Notes: generated by a model from the sequence alone, not told the origin. DNA of 64,000 nucleotides from Caballeronia arationis (GCF_001544975.2 NZ_FCOG02000023.1:47285-111284); one strand, 5' to 3'; counted from the stretch's first letter, positions 6,437 to 16,019 are shown. Numbers and translations: made by a program.

Positions 6437-8280
6437 GCGATCCTCGCTATTCGATCGGCGTCGATCTCGGCACGACGCACTGTGCAATCTCCTGGGTCGA
6501 CATCGCCGCGAGCGACGGCGACAAGACCGTGGAAGGCGTGCTGCCGGTCGCGCAACTGACAGGTCCCGGCGCCGTCGAGCCGCTCGACCTGCTGCCGTCG
6601 TTCCTCTACCTGCCGCATCCGAACGAACTCGCGCCCGGCGATCTCTCGCTGCCGTGGACCGCCGAGCGCGGCTTCGCGGTCGGCGAAATGGCGCGCAGCC
6701 GCGGCGCCGGCACGCCGATCCGGCTCGTCTCCAGCGCGAAAAGCTGGCTGTGCCATCCGGGCGTCGACCGCCGCGCGGCCATCCTGCCGAACGACGCGCC
6801 CGAGGAAGTCGAGCGCGTGTCGCCGCTCGATGCGTCGGTGCGCTACCTGACGCACCTGCGCGAAGCGTGGGACCACGCGCATCCGGACGCGCCCTTCGCC
6901 GACCAGGACATCACGGTCACGATCCCCGCCTCGTTCGATCCTGCCGCGCGCGAACTGACCGCCGAAGCGGCCGACGCCGCCGGCTACGCGCGCATGACGC
7001 TGCTCGAAGAACCGCAGGCTGCGCTCTATAGCTGGATCCAGAAGAGCGACGGCGTCTGGCGCAAGCAGGTGCGCGTCGGCGACGTGATCCTCGTCGTCGA
7101 TGTCGGCGGCGGCACGAGCGACTTCTCGCTGATCGCGGTCGTCGAGCGCGAAGGCAACCTGGAACTGCATCGCGTCGCGGTCGGCGAGCACATCCTGCTC
7201 GGCGGCGACAACATGGATCTCGCGCTCGCGCACGTCGTCGCGAGGAAGCTCGCTTCGCAGGGCACGCAGCCCGATCCGTGGCAACTGCGCGCGCTCACCT
7301 ACGCGTGCCGCTCGGCCAAGGAGACGCTGCTTTCCGACCCGTCGGCCGACGCCGTGCCGCTCGTCGTCCCGAGCCGCGGCTCGAAGCTGATTGGCGGCTC
7401 GATCCGCACCGAACTCACGCGCGCCGAACTCACGCAGACGATCCTCGAAGGCTTCTTTCCGCAAGTCGAAGCCAAGGCGCGGCCGGTCAGCCGCGCGCGC
7501 GTCGGCCTCACGCAACTCGGCCTGCCCTACGCGCAGGACGCCGCGGTCACGCGCCATCTCGCCGCGTTTCTCGCGCGGCAGGTCGCAGCGCTCGCGGAAC
7601 TCGGCGGCGCGGCCAACGAAAACGCGAGCTTCCTGCACCCGACCGCCGTGCTATTCAACGGCGGCGTGTTCAAGTCGCCGCTTCTCGTCGAGCGCATCCT
7701 GACGACGCTCAACGGCTGGCTCGCGAACGAAGGCGCGCCGCCCGCGCGCCTCCTCGAGGGCGCCGATCTCGATCTCGCGGTCGCCCGCGGCGCGGCCTAC
7801 TACGGCTACGTGCGGCGCGGCAAGGGCGTGCGCATTCGCGGCGGCACGGCGCAGGCGTACTACGTGGCGGTCGAATCGGCGATGCCCGCGGTGCCGGGGC
7901 TCGAACCGCCCGTGTCGGCGCTGTGCGTCGCGCCGTTCGGCATGGAGGAAGGCACCGATGCCGCGCTGCCCGCGCAGGAATTCGGCCTCGTCGTCGGGGA
8001 GCCGGTGCACTTCAGGTTCTTCGGATCGTCGGTACGGCGTCTGGACCAGGTCGGCACGATGCTCGACTACTGGCAACCCGACGAACTTCAGGAACTCGAC
8101 GAAATCGAAGCAACCCTGCCGACCGAAGGCCGCACGCCGGGCGAAGTCGTGCCGGTGAAGCTGCACGCGCGCATCACCGAGGCCGGCACGCTCGAACTCG
8201 AAGCGGTCCCGCGCGGCAGCAGCGAGCGCTGGAAGGTCGAATTCGACGTCCGCGGCGGCGCCAGCGCGCACGGCGAGTAA
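6433..8280 (+). CDS. Hsp70 family protein (DnaK-like ATPase)
   Basis: 615 aa. Actin/Hsp70-fold ATPase: phosphate-1 motif IGVDLGTTHCAISWV at the start, phosphate-2 motif VDVGGGTSDFSL near residue 223, LLEEPQAALYSW near residue 195, and NGGVFKSP near residue 412. The substrate-binding part is short and unlike DnaK, with no C-terminal EEVD-type tail. It belongs to the YegD/HscC-like group of divergent bacterial Hsp70s without a dedicated DnaJ. No J-protein or GrpE gene is nearby. It overlaps the DUF2760 gene by 4 bp and lies 15 bp before a second Hsp70 gene. The two share many blocks (SAKSWL, GGDNMDLALAH), so they are likely an old tandem duplication. Confidence 0.9.
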   Translation: MSDPRYSIGVDLGTTHCAISWVDIAASDGDKTVEGVLPVAQLTGPGAVEPLDLLPSFLYLPHPNELAPGDLSLPWTAERGFAVGEMARSRGAGTPIRLVSSAKSWLCHPGVDRRAAILPNDAPEEVERVSPLDASVRYLTHLREAWDHAHPDAPFADQDITVTIPASFDPAARELTAEAADAAGYARMTLLEEPQAALYSWIQKSDGVWRKQVRVGDVILVVDVGGGTSDFSLIAVVEREGNLELHRVAVGEHILLGGDNMDLALAHVVARKLASQGTQPDPWQLRALTYACRSAKETLLSDPSADAVPLVVPSRGSKLIGGSIRTELTRAELTQTILEGFFPQVEAKARPVSRARVGLTQLGLPYAQDAAVTRHLAAFLARQVAALAELGGAANENASFLHPTAVLFNGGVFKSPLLVERILTTLNGWLANEGAPPARLLEGADLDLAVARGAAYYGYVRRGKGVRIRGGTAQAYYVAVESAMPAVPGLEPPVSALCVAPFGMEEGTDAALPAQEFGLVVGEPVHFRFFGSSVRRLDQVGTMLDYWQPDELQELDEIEATLPTEGRTPGEVVPVKLHARITEAGTLELEAVPRGSSERWKVEFDVRGGASAHGE

Positions 8281-8295
8281 GGCGCTTCGAGCAAG

Positions 8296-11082
8296 ATGAA
8301 GCGCTATTCGGTCGGCATCGACCTGGGCACGAGTAACACGGTCGTCGCGTATGCAGAGGCGGATTCGTCCGAGATCCGCGTGTTCGACGTCGATCAGCTC
8401 GTCGGCCTGGGCGAAGTCGGCGCGCGGCCGCTCCTGCCTTCGGTGCGCTATCACGCGGCGCCCGGCGAACTCGATGCGGGCGGCCTGCATCTTCCCTGGC
8501 AGCGCGCCGGGCACGAAGAGACGCAGGTCGTGATCGGCCGGCTCGCGCGCACGCTCGGCGCGCAGGTGCCGGGGCGGCTCGTCGCGAGCGCGAAGAGCTG
8601 GCTGTCGCACGCGTCGGTGGATCGCGTGGCGCCGATCCTGCCGTGGGGCGCGAGCGACGACGTCGCCAGGGTCTCGCCCGTGGCCGCGAGCGCGAGCTAT
8701 CTCGCGCACGTGCGCGCGGCGTGGAACCATCGCTTTCCGAAAGCGCCGCTCGAAGATCAGGACGTCGTGCTGACGGTGCCCGCCTCGTTCGACGAAGGCG
8801 CGCGGGCGCTGACCGTCGAGGCGGCGCGCTTGGCGAAGCTGCCGAAGCTGCGGCTGCTGGAAGAACCGCAGGCGGCGTTCTACGACTGGCTGTTCCACCA
8901 TCGCGCGAACCTCGATTCGGAACTCGGCGAGACGCGTCTCGTGCTGATCTGCGACGTCGGCGGCGGCACCACCGACCTCACGCTCATCAAAGTGGAAATG
9001 CTCGACGGCGAGCCGCAACTGACGCGCATCGGCGTCGGCAACCATCTGATGCTCGGCGGCGACAACATGGATCTCGCGCTTGCGCATCTCGCGGAAGCGC
9101 GGTTGAGCACGGGCAGCGCGCGGCTCTCGGCGGCGCAGATCTCGCAGCTCGTCGAGCGCAGCCGCGCCGCGAAGGAGCAACTGCTCGGCGCCGATGCGCC
9201 CGAGTCGGCGTCGATCACGCTGCTCGGCGCGGGCTCGAAGCTCGTCGGCGGATCGCGCTCGGCGCAGGTATCGCGGCAGGAAGTCGAGCAGATCATCGTC
9301 GACGGCTTTTTTCCGGCGGTGTCGTCGGGCGAGCGGCCGGGGCGCACGCGCGGTGGCATCGTCGAATTCGGGCTGCCCTATGCAAGCGATCCGGCGGTCA
9401 CGCGGCATATCGCCGGATTTCTCGCGCAACATGCGGCCCGGTCGCGGCAGGCGCCCGGTCTGGCCGACACGCCCACTGAGCCGCAAGCGAGCCCGGCGCC
9501 GCTGCCCGTCCCCGACACGCTGCTGCTCAACGGCGGCGTCTTCCGCGCGAATGCGCTGACGGAGCGCCTCGCGAGCACGCTCGGCGCATGGCGCGGCGCG
9601 CCGCTCAAGCTGCTGCACAACGCAAACCCCGACGTGGCCGTCGCGCGCGGCGCGGTCGCGTATTCGCTCGCGCGCGCGGGACAGGCACCGCGCATCGGCG
9701 GAGGCTCGCCGCGCAGCTTCTTCCTCGTGCTCGACGAGGACGGCAAAAGCGAACGCGGCATCTGCCTGTTGCCGCGCGGCACGGAGGAAGGCCACGAGAT
9801 CGCGCTGACGGACCGCACCTTTGCGCTGCGGCTCGGCGCGCCGGTGCGTTTTCACCTGGTGTCGTCGGTCGCGGATACGGCCCGTCGGCCGGGCGACCTC
9901 GCCGACCTGTCGGCCGCCGGCGGCGACTTCGTGCGCCTGCCGCCGATCGCGACGGTGGTCGCGCCGCAGGACGCAAGCGGCCCGCGCGATACGCCCGTCC
10001 ACCTGACTTCGACGCTCACCGAAGTCGGCACGCTCGACGTCCACTGCATCGCAACCGATGATCCGTCGCAGCGCTGGCTGCTCGCCTTCCAGTTGCGCGG
10101 CAACGAGGCGGAGAGCGACGGTGACGCCGCGCTGCATCCTGCTCTGCCGAAAGCCGTCGAGCAGATCGACCGCACCTTCGGCGCGAAGTCGCACGACGTC
10201 GGTCCGAAGGAGGTCAAGCGGCTGCGCGCGCAGCTCGAACAGTTGCTCGGCCCGCGCGATACATGGGACATCGCGCTCCTGCGCGAACTGTACGGCACCC
10301 TGATCGAACGGGCGCGCCGCCGCCGGCGCTCGGCGGATCACGAACGGCTCTGGCTCAACCTCGTCGGCTATGGCATCCGGCCGGGCTTCGGCCATCCGCT
10401 CGACGAATGGCGCGTCGAGCAGCTCGCGGCGCTCTACGACCAGGGCATCCAGTACGTCAACGAAAGCCAGATCTGGTCGGAATGGTGGACGCTCTGGCGG
10501 CGCGCGGCGGGCGGCCTGCCGCCGGACGCGCAGGTGCAGTTGCTCGACGACATCGCGTTCTATCTCCAGCCGCCCGGCACCTCGCGCTACAAGAAGATGG
10601 CAGGCACGGCCAAGGTCGGCTACGACGACATGGTGCGGCTCGCGGCGTCGCTCGAACGCGTGCCGGCCGAGCGCAAGATCGAGATTGGGCAATGGCTCCT
10701 CACGCGGCTCAGGAAGCCGTCCGAGAACGCGCAGAGCTGGTGGGCGGTGGGCCGCATCGGCGCGCGCCAGCCGTTTTACGGCAGCGCGCACGGCGTCGTG
10801 CCGCCCGCGACGGCGATCGAATGGCTCACCACGATCCTCACGCTCGACTGGAAGAAGATCGAGCCCGCGGCGTTCGCGGCGGTGCAGATCGCGCGGATGA
10901 CCGGCGACCGCTCGCGCGACCTGCCCGACGATATCCGCGACGAGGTCGTGCGGCGTCTGACGGCGGCAAACGCTTCGAAGAGCTGGATCCAGATGGTCAG
11001 CGAGACCGTCGAACTCAATCGCGCCGACGAAGGACGCGTGTTCGGCGAGTCACTGCCGGTCGGGATCAAGCTGATCGGCTGA
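8296..11082 (+). CDS. Hsp70 family protein with C-terminal DUF3731-like extension
   Basis: 928 aa. Residues 1-600 repeat the Hsp70-like architecture of the upstream gene (VGIDLGTSNTVVAY, CDVGGGTTDLTLI, LLNGGVFRAN). Residues 620-928 form an additional helical region with LWLNLVGYGIRPGFGHP, IWSEWWTLWRRAAGG, FYLQPPG and WWAVGRIGARQP, which I recall as DUF3731, a partner domain of this Hsp70 subgroup. The conserved Trp/Arg-rich segments suggest a protein-binding surface. Co-transcribed with the previous two genes. A 1046-aa frame on the opposite strand is a shadow of its strong codon bias. Confidence 0.88.
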   Translation: MKRYSVGIDLGTSNTVVAYAEADSSEIRVFDVDQLVGLGEVGARPLLPSVRYHAAPGELDAGGLHLPWQRAGHEETQVVIGRLARTLGAQVPGRLVASAKSWLSHASVDRVAPILPWGASDDVARVSPVAASASYLAHVRAAWNHRFPKAPLEDQDVVLTVPASFDEGARALTVEAARLAKLPKLRLLEEPQAAFYDWLFHHRANLDSELGETRLVLICDVGGGTTDLTLIKVEMLDGEPQLTRIGVGNHLMLGGDNMDLALAHLAEARLSTGSARLSAAQISQLVERSRAAKEQLLGADAPESASITLLGAGSKLVGGSRSAQVSRQEVEQIIVDGFFPAVSSGERPGRTRGGIVEFGLPYASDPAVTRHIAGFLAQHAARSRQAPGLADTPTEPQASPAPLPVPDTLLLNGGVFRANALTERLASTLGAWRGAPLKLLHNANPDVAVARGAVAYSLARAGQAPRIGGGSPRSFFLVLDEDGKSERGICLLPRGTEEGHEIALTDRTFALRLGAPVRFHLVSSVADTARRPGDLADLSAAGGDFVRLPPIATVVAPQDASGPRDTPVHLTSTLTEVGTLDVHCIATDDPSQRWLLAFQLRGNEAESDGDAALHPALPKAVEQIDRTFGAKSHDVGPKEVKRLRAQLEQLLGPRDTWDIALLRELYGTLIERARRRRRSADHERLWLNLVGYGIRPGFGHPLDEWRVEQLAALYDQGIQYVNESQIWSEWWTLWRRAAGGLPPDAQVQLLDDIAFYLQPPGTSRYKKMAGTAKVGYDDMVRLAASLERVPAERKIEIGQWLLTRLRKPSENAQSWWAVGRIGARQPFYGSAHGVVPPATAIEWLTTILTLDWKKIEPAAFAAVQIARMTGDRSRDLPDDIRDEVVRRLTAANASKSWIQMVSETVELNRADEGRVFGESLPVGIKLIG

Positions 11083-11239
11083 GCCGACGAACACCGAAAA
11101 TGCTTCGCTCTCAGAAGCGAGTGCGATGACCCGAAGCTGAACTGTCGCGCCGATACATCACGACACGACGCACTTTCTTGATTCCCGGCAATGCGGCGCC
11201 TATGTTTAAACCGTGTCATTCCGACACGCGAAGGAGGTC

Positions 11240-11404
11240 AACATGCCATCCCCGAGAAAAGCTCCGGCAAGCCATCCCGCCGAAACCGAAATGTCGAGCC
11301 GCAAGAAAAGCGCGTCCGGCACGAAGCAGACGGCAAGCAAAGCCCAGGGCGCCAAGGAAATGCAGGTCGCCAAGCGCACCACCAAGGCCAAGACAAAGGT
11401 ATGA
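11240..11404 (+). CDS. Small basic Lys/Ala-rich protein, function unknown
   Basis: 54 aa, almost entirely Lys, Ala, Ser, Thr and Gln (MPSPRKAPASHP at the start, KRTTKAKTKV at the end), predicted disordered and strongly basic, reminiscent of histone-H1-like tails but without a recognisable AKKAA repeat. AAGGAGGT, a near-perfect Shine-Dalgarno, sits 5 nt before ATG 11240, the main evidence that it is translated. It is separate from the Hsp70 operon by 157 bp and followed by a terminator at 11521-11545. Nucleic-acid binding is possible but only inferred from charge. Confidence 0.6.
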   Translation, partial: NMPSPRKAPASHPAETEMSSRKKSASGTKQTASKAQGAKEMQVAKRTTKAKTKV

Positions 11405-11520
11405 CCGGCCCAAGCCCTCGTCCCTGTGCCGAGGGTCTCGCCCGACCGATCGCAGCGCTCTCTTTCGACTTCCTTCCGGCTGGGCCCGCTCATCGCCCGC
11501 CACCAACCTCCGCAGTCGAA

Positions 11521-11545
11521 CTCGGGTAACCCCCGAGTTTTCTTG
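11521..11545 (+). terminator. Rho-independent terminator
   Basis: CTCGGG-TAACC-CCCGAG followed by TTTTCTTG, about 117 bp after the small basic protein gene and before the hybrid kinase gene. Confidence 0.65.
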
Positions 11546-11626
11546 ATTTCGTCCGAAAAACGCGCTTGCCGCGGGTGAGATGTCGCCTAAAGTAGTTAAC
11601 CTCCCTCCTGTCTAAGCGAGCGCGAC

Positions 11627-13645
11627 ATGCATGTCCCGAACCGGTTCGCCGGCATCCAGAGGTCCTGGTCGTACTCCGCCGCTGCGCGAGAAGCGGGCGT
11701 GAGCCTCGTCAAGAATCTTTCGATACCCAAGCCGTTCGCCGACCCGGCCCTCGAAGCGCAGTTCCTCGAAGAGCACAGCCAGCGGTTCTGCGCATTCCGG
11801 CGGGCCTCGGCGCTGCTCGCGCTCGTCCTGTGGACGTCGTTTCTCACCTGGGACCTGACCGTCGCGCGCCAGAGCAAGATCCTGAGCGTCGTGTTCACCG
11901 ACCTGCTCGTGCTGCGGATGCTCGGCATCGTGCTCCTGTGCTGCGTCGGCGTGCTCGTGCTGCGGCCGTCGTTCCGTTCGCACGTGATGTCCGCGCGCGT
12001 CATCTTCACCGGTATTTATGGACTTATTTTCCTGATGCTGGTGATGATTGTCGTCACGCCCGCGCCCTTCAACTATTCGCAGCACTTCCCCGGCCTCTAT
12101 CTCGCGCTCTTCTTCCAGTTTTCGTTCTTTTACCTGAAGTCGCGCAACGCGCTGACCGTCGCGATTCTGACGCTCGGCGGGGTCGTCTTCATCCAGGCGG
12201 CGTTCAACGTGCTGCTGCCGGCCGATTTCGGCGCGGGGATGTTCTATCTGGTGAACATGGCGATCGTCGGCCACGGCGTCTGCGTGCACGCTGAGCGGGT
12301 CTCCCGCGAGCGCTACGCGGCCGAGCGCGAGCTTGCGTCGGTCAATAGCGAACTCAGCGACGCCAACGTCGAACTGGCGCGCAAGAACGACGAACTGGAG
12401 GTATCGAAGAAGGATCAGGACGTCAAGACGAACGCCCTGCTCGCGCTGAAGGAGCAGCAGATGCTCGCCGCCCAGACGGCGAGCCGGGACAAATCGAACT
12501 TCCTCGCGGCCGCGACCCACGACCTGCGCCAGCCGATGCACGCGCTCAACCTGTTCCTGCAGGCGGCATCCGAAGCGATCCGGCGCGGCGAATTCCGCGA
12601 AGCCGGCCGGCTGATCGACGAATGCGGGCGCTCGTCCGTGATCCTCGCGCGGCTCCTGAACGCGGTGCTCGATTTGTCGCGGCTGGAATCGGGGCGCGTC
12701 GTGCCGCGTTATCACGTCTTCGACCTGCGGCTCATCATCGAGGAAGCCGTCGCGCAGCTTCGTCCGTTCGCACAAAGCCGCGGTGTCGACCTGAGGTTGC
12801 GCCTGCCGCGGGAAAACCTCGTCTGCGTGCGCAGCGACGCGCACTGGCTCGGTCGCGCGGTCGCGAATCTCATCTCGAACGCGATCAAGTACGCGAAGAC
12901 CACCGACGACGCAACGCCGACGGTGATCGTGGGCGTCGTCCGCTCGCCGACGCGCGCGCGCGTCGACGTGGTCGACAACGGGATCGGCATTTCGGCGGCG
13001 CACTGGGAATCGATCTTCCAGCCGTTCTTCCAGGTCGGCAATCCGGAGCAGGACCGCGACAAGGGCCTGGGACTCGGCCTCTCGATCGTCAACGCGGTGA
13101 TTTCGATGCTGGACGAGCACCGGATTGAACTGAAATCGGCCGAGGGGCTCGGCTCGCGCTTCTCTTTGGAGATGCCGCTCTGTGGCGCCAGTCCCGAGAA
13201 GCCCGCGCCGCGCGTGCCGGCGAAAGGTGATGCCGACGAAGTCAGGCAACTCGACGGGCTGTATGTGCTGCTGGTGGAGGACGACGGCCTCGTGCGGGCG
13301 TCGACGGAAGCGCTCTTGACGCAGTGGGGCGTGCTGTTCGATTCGGCGGCGACTTTCGAGGAGTACGAGGAGATCCTGGACTCGCTGGAGCGATTCCCGG
13401 ATCTCCTCATCACCGACTACCGCCTGCGCGACTTCAAGACCGCGCGCGAGGTGGCGATGCTCTGCACGTCGAAACTCGGCAGGCCATGTCCGACGCTCGT
13501 CGTGACGGGCGAACCGCAGGCGACCATCGTGCCGCTCGCCTGCACGCACGACGTGCTGAGCAAGCCGGTCAGCCCCGCCGATCTGCGGCAGGAGATTCTG
13601 TCGCTGATCTCGGGCCGCTGCCCGGATTTCGTCGAAGCCGCCTGA
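11627..13645 (+). CDS. Membrane hybrid sensor histidine kinase with C-terminal receiver
   Basis: 672 aa. A membrane part of about six segments (residues 60-225) is followed by a coiled-coil linker (residues 225-285), HisKA with the phospho-acceptor His in FLAAATHDLRQP (near 306), HATPase with N-box NLISNAIKYAK, G1 DNGIGIS and G2 GLGLGLSIV, and a receiver (from residue 545) with YVLLVEDDG, phospho-acceptor Asp in LLITDYRLRD and LSKP. Such kinases pair with LuxR-type regulators, and one is convergent immediately downstream (13664-14353). The signal sensed is unknown. ATG 11627 is the longest start; the Shine-Dalgarno is weak. Confidence 0.88.
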   Translation: MHVPNRFAGIQRSWSYSAAAREAGVSLVKNLSIPKPFADPALEAQFLEEHSQRFCAFRRASALLALVLWTSFLTWDLTVARQSKILSVVFTDLLVLRMLGIVLLCCVGVLVLRPSFRSHVMSARVIFTGIYGLIFLMLVMIVVTPAPFNYSQHFPGLYLALFFQFSFFYLKSRNALTVAILTLGGVVFIQAAFNVLLPADFGAGMFYLVNMAIVGHGVCVHAERVSRERYAAERELASVNSELSDANVELARKNDELEVSKKDQDVKTNALLALKEQQMLAAQTASRDKSNFLAAATHDLRQPMHALNLFLQAASEAIRRGEFREAGRLIDECGRSSVILARLLNAVLDLSRLESGRVVPRYHVFDLRLIIEEAVAQLRPFAQSRGVDLRLRLPRENLVCVRSDAHWLGRAVANLISNAIKYAKTTDDATPTVIVGVVRSPTRARVDVVDNGIGISAAHWESIFQPFFQVGNPEQDRDKGLGLGLSIVNAVISMLDEHRIELKSAEGLGSRFSLEMPLCGASPEKPAPRVPAKGDADEVRQLDGLYVLLVEDDGLVRASTEALLTQWGVLFDSAATFEEYEEILDSLERFPDLLITDYRLRDFKTAREVAMLCTSKLGRPCPTLVVTGEPQATIVPLACTHDVLSKPVSPADLRQEILSLISGRCPDFVEAA

Positions 13646-13663
13646 GCGCGGTCCGAAGAATCG

Positions 13664-14353
13664 CTATGCCGTCGGATGGCTCACCGGCATTTCGATGCCG
13701 CGCCGGGCCATTTCGACGATCAGGAACGTTCGGCGCGACACGTGAAAGCGCGCGAGCAGGTCGCTCGAATACTCCTTCGCCGTGTTCTCGCTGATGTTCA
13801 TCTTGCGCGCGATCGCCTTGTTCGAGAGGCCCTGCAGCAGGTAGCGCAGGGTTTCGGTCAGGCGCGGCGGCAGTTCGAGCGACTCGACGGTCGGGCTCGA
13901 ATGCGTCGCGACCGGCTTCGGGCTGTGGCCACCTTTGCCGAGCACCGTGTTCGGCAGATAGACGCGGCCCGACAGGATCGTACGGAGCGCTTCACGAAAA
14001 ACCTCCGCGCCCTGCTCGCTGCCCTTCGAGATGAACCCGCAGGCGCCGTTCTTGATGCATTCGAGCACGGTGTCGCGGTCGTCCTGTGCCGAAAGCATGA
14101 TGGTCTGTACCTCGCGCTCTTCCTCGCGTATCCAGTTGAGCAGGTCCATGCCGGTCGCGTTGCCCCGAAGGTTGTAGTCGAGGAACATCAGATCGTACGA
14201 ACCCGCGGATAGCTTTTCCTTCGCCTGCTCGAAGCCGTCCGCTTCGTCGATTTCGAGCAGGGGCTCATTCGCGAGAATCAGCGTCTTCATTGCGCTGCGC
14301 GTGAGCCCTTCGTCCTCTACCAGCAATACTGTTTTGAAATATCCGTTTTCCAT
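13664..14353 (-). CDS. Response regulator with LuxR/NarL-type HTH
   Basis: 229 aa. The receiver (residues 8-125) has LLVEDEGLTRSAM, phospho-acceptor Asp in LMFLDYNLRG, and Lys in GFISKGS. The C-terminal HTH (residues 160-225) contains LTETLRYLLQGLSNKAIARKMNISENT, the LuxR-type DNA-binding motif. ATG 14353 (MENGYFKTVLLVEDE) is preferred over an upstream in-frame ATG because the receiver begins there and GGGGA lies 6 nt before. Convergent with the hybrid kinase gene (18 bp apart), so the two probably form one signalling unit. Confidence 0.88.
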   Translation of the reverse strand: MENGYFKTVLLVEDEGLTRSAMKTLILANEPLLEIDEADGFEQAKEKLSAGSYDLMFLDYNLRGNATGMDLLNWIREEEREVQTIMLSAQDDRDTVLECIKNGACGFISKGSEQGAEVFREALRTILSGRVYLPNTVLGKGGHSPKPVATHSSPTVESLELPPRLTETLRYLLQGLSNKAIARKMNISENTAKEYSSDLLARFHVSRRTFLIVEMARRGIEMPVSHPTA

Positions 14354-14531
14354 TGCAGTCCCCGAGAACATGAGCCGATAGTACGCCCGTATCAAACCCT
14401 CGCCACCCTCCATTCGCGGGGATGTCGACACCCTCCTTAACGATCGCCGTGCCCCTTATGGATGCGGGTTTTGCGCGAAGCACGGCCGGCCGAGAATGGC
14501 TCATCCGATCCACTGCATCACGGAGACGCAC

Positions 14532-14999
14532 ATGGCCAGCCGATCACCTGCCGAGCAGGAGAAGCATTTTGCGTTGTGGAGCATCAAGCGGGCGCGAACC
14601 CAGGACGCGTCACGGCGCGTCCTGATCGCGCACAAGGACAAGTCGATCGGCGAGTCGCTCGCCGTGATGCTGCGGTTGAAGGGCCTGGAGGTCATCCATT
14701 CCCAGGACCTGAAGTCGGTGCGCTCGCTCGTCCAGAACTGGAAGCCCCAGGCGCTGGTCCTCGATACGAGCCTCGACAGCGAGTCGGGCTATGTCTTCAT
14801 CCGCACGCTGCGCATGGACGCGGACATCACCGGGCGGTTGCTCGTCGCGATGAGCGGCGTCTGGCCCGCGGATCCCGTCGAGACGCTCAAGGATGCCGGC
14901 TTCGATGCGCATTGCAGAAGGCCGTGCTCGACATGGCGGATCGTCGATCTCGTCGAGGCGTTCTTTTCGGCGCCGGCCACCCGACAAGGAGGTGTGTGA
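14532..14999 (+). CDS. Stand-alone receiver-domain protein
   Basis: 155 aa with a receiver fold and no output domain. Phospho-acceptor Asp lies in LVLDTSLDSESGY, but the acidic pair after strand 1 reads IAHKDKS instead of two Asp, and the switch Lys is replaced (CRRP). It is therefore a degenerate receiver that may bind partners without normal phosphorylation. ATG 14532 has GGAG 6 nt upstream. It is divergent from the LuxR-type regulator and close to the hybrid kinase, so it may act as a connector or phosphate sink in that system. Confidence 0.75.
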   Translation: MASRSPAEQEKHFALWSIKRARTQDASRRVLIAHKDKSIGESLAVMLRLKGLEVIHSQDLKSVRSLVQNWKPQALVLDTSLDSESGYVFIRTLRMDADITGRLLVAMSGVWPADPVETLKDAGFDAHCRRPCSTWRIVDLVEAFFSAPATRQGGV

Positions 15000-15074
15000 T
15001 GAACAAGGACAATTGCCTCGTCGTGCGGGGTGTCATGCCGGCGCGCGCGGCGCGCGCCGACACGGTCGAAGCGG

Positions 15075-16019
15075 CTACGCGGCGGCGCCGTCGACGTGCG
15101 CGTCCGGGCGGACGCCGGTTTCCAGCGCGAGCCACGCCTGTTTTTCACTACCTGGCTCGATGAACTCGACGCCCGTGCCGGGCAGTCCCTTCGCATGCAG
15201 GTTGAAACCGTCGCTCACGTGCGAAACCGGCTCCACGCACAGATAGCCCGCACCCGCCGGGCAATGCACGACGGCGTGCGACAGCGCGTCCGACGCGCTC
15301 AGAGCCAGCGTCGGTCCGCCTGAATAATGCAGCATCGCGTGTCCGTCCCAGCCGCCGAGATAGCGCGTATAGCCCGCTTCTTCGCGCTCGTGGTGCCGCG
15401 CCGGCACGCCAGACGTCGGCTCGATCGCGATTTCTTCTTCGTGGCGCCACAGCACCTGCGTGTCGAGATCCGCTGACTGCGCGCCAAAATAAGGATGAAA
15501 ACCGAAGCCCAGCGGCATCGGCTGCGCGGAGCGGTTGACGACGCGCATCGTGAGCCGCGCGCCCGAATCGTGCAGCGCGAAGGTCTGGGTGACTTCGAAC
15601 GCCCACGGCCAGCCATCGTCGCCCGCGCGGTGCGTGTAGTGCAGCACGATTTCGTCCGCGCGATGCTGCTCGATCGTCCACGCAGCGTACTGGCCGAAGC
15701 CATGCAGCGCATGAGCCGCGCCGGGGAATGTCGAGAGCGCGACGAGCGTGCCGTCCGGCGCAGTGAAGCGCGCGTCGCGCACGCGATTCGAAAACGGCAC
15801 GAGCGGATAGCAGCCGCCTTTCGGCCAGGCGTCGCCCGGCCAGCGTTCAGCGACGATCGGCACGAGCCAGTCATGGACGCGCCCATCGTCCGTCGTCGTC
15901 GAGAAGCGCGTGATGCGGCCGCCCGCCGCCGGCGCGATTTCCATCGCATGCGCTCCGTGCGCGATCGTCACGCGCGAAGCGGCACTCAATTCGACCACCC
16001 GGCGTTCGATTCCCGTCAC
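15075..16019 (-). CDS. Aldose 1-epimerase family protein
   Basis: 314 aa cytoplasmic enzyme of the galactose mutarotase superfamily, which interconverts alpha and beta sugar anomers. Visible motifs: PLVPFSNRVRDARF (substrate-binding Asn-Arg), ALHGFGQYAAW with the conserved His near 100, PLGFGFHPYF with the second His near 177, and CVEPVSHVSDGFN with the catalytic Glu near 270. It starts at GTG 16019, overlapping the stop of the permease gene (GTGA), so it is the last gene of the ABC transporter operon. This implies a sugar-like substrate for the transporter. Confidence 0.88.
   Translation of the reverse strand: MTGIERRVVELSAASRVTIAHGAHAMEIAPAAGGRITRFSTTTDDGRVHDWLVPIVAERWPGDAWPKGGCYPLVPFSNRVRDARFTAPDGTLVALSTFPGAAHALHGFGQYAAWTIEQHRADEIVLHYTHRAGDDGWPWAFEVTQTFALHDSGARLTMRVVNRSAQPMPLGFGFHPYFGAQSADLDTQVLWRHEEEIAIEPTSGVPARHHEREEAGYTRYLGGWDGHAMLHYSGGPTLALSASDALSHAVVHCPAGAGYLCVEPVSHVSDGFNLHAKGLPGTGVEFIEPGSEKQAWLALETGVRPDAHVDGAAA

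Noticed and set aside
7651..10791. 1046-codon open frame on the minus strand
   Set aside because: It lies opposite the two Hsp70 genes, its translation is Arg/Ala/His-rich without domains, and it reflects high-GC third-position bias.
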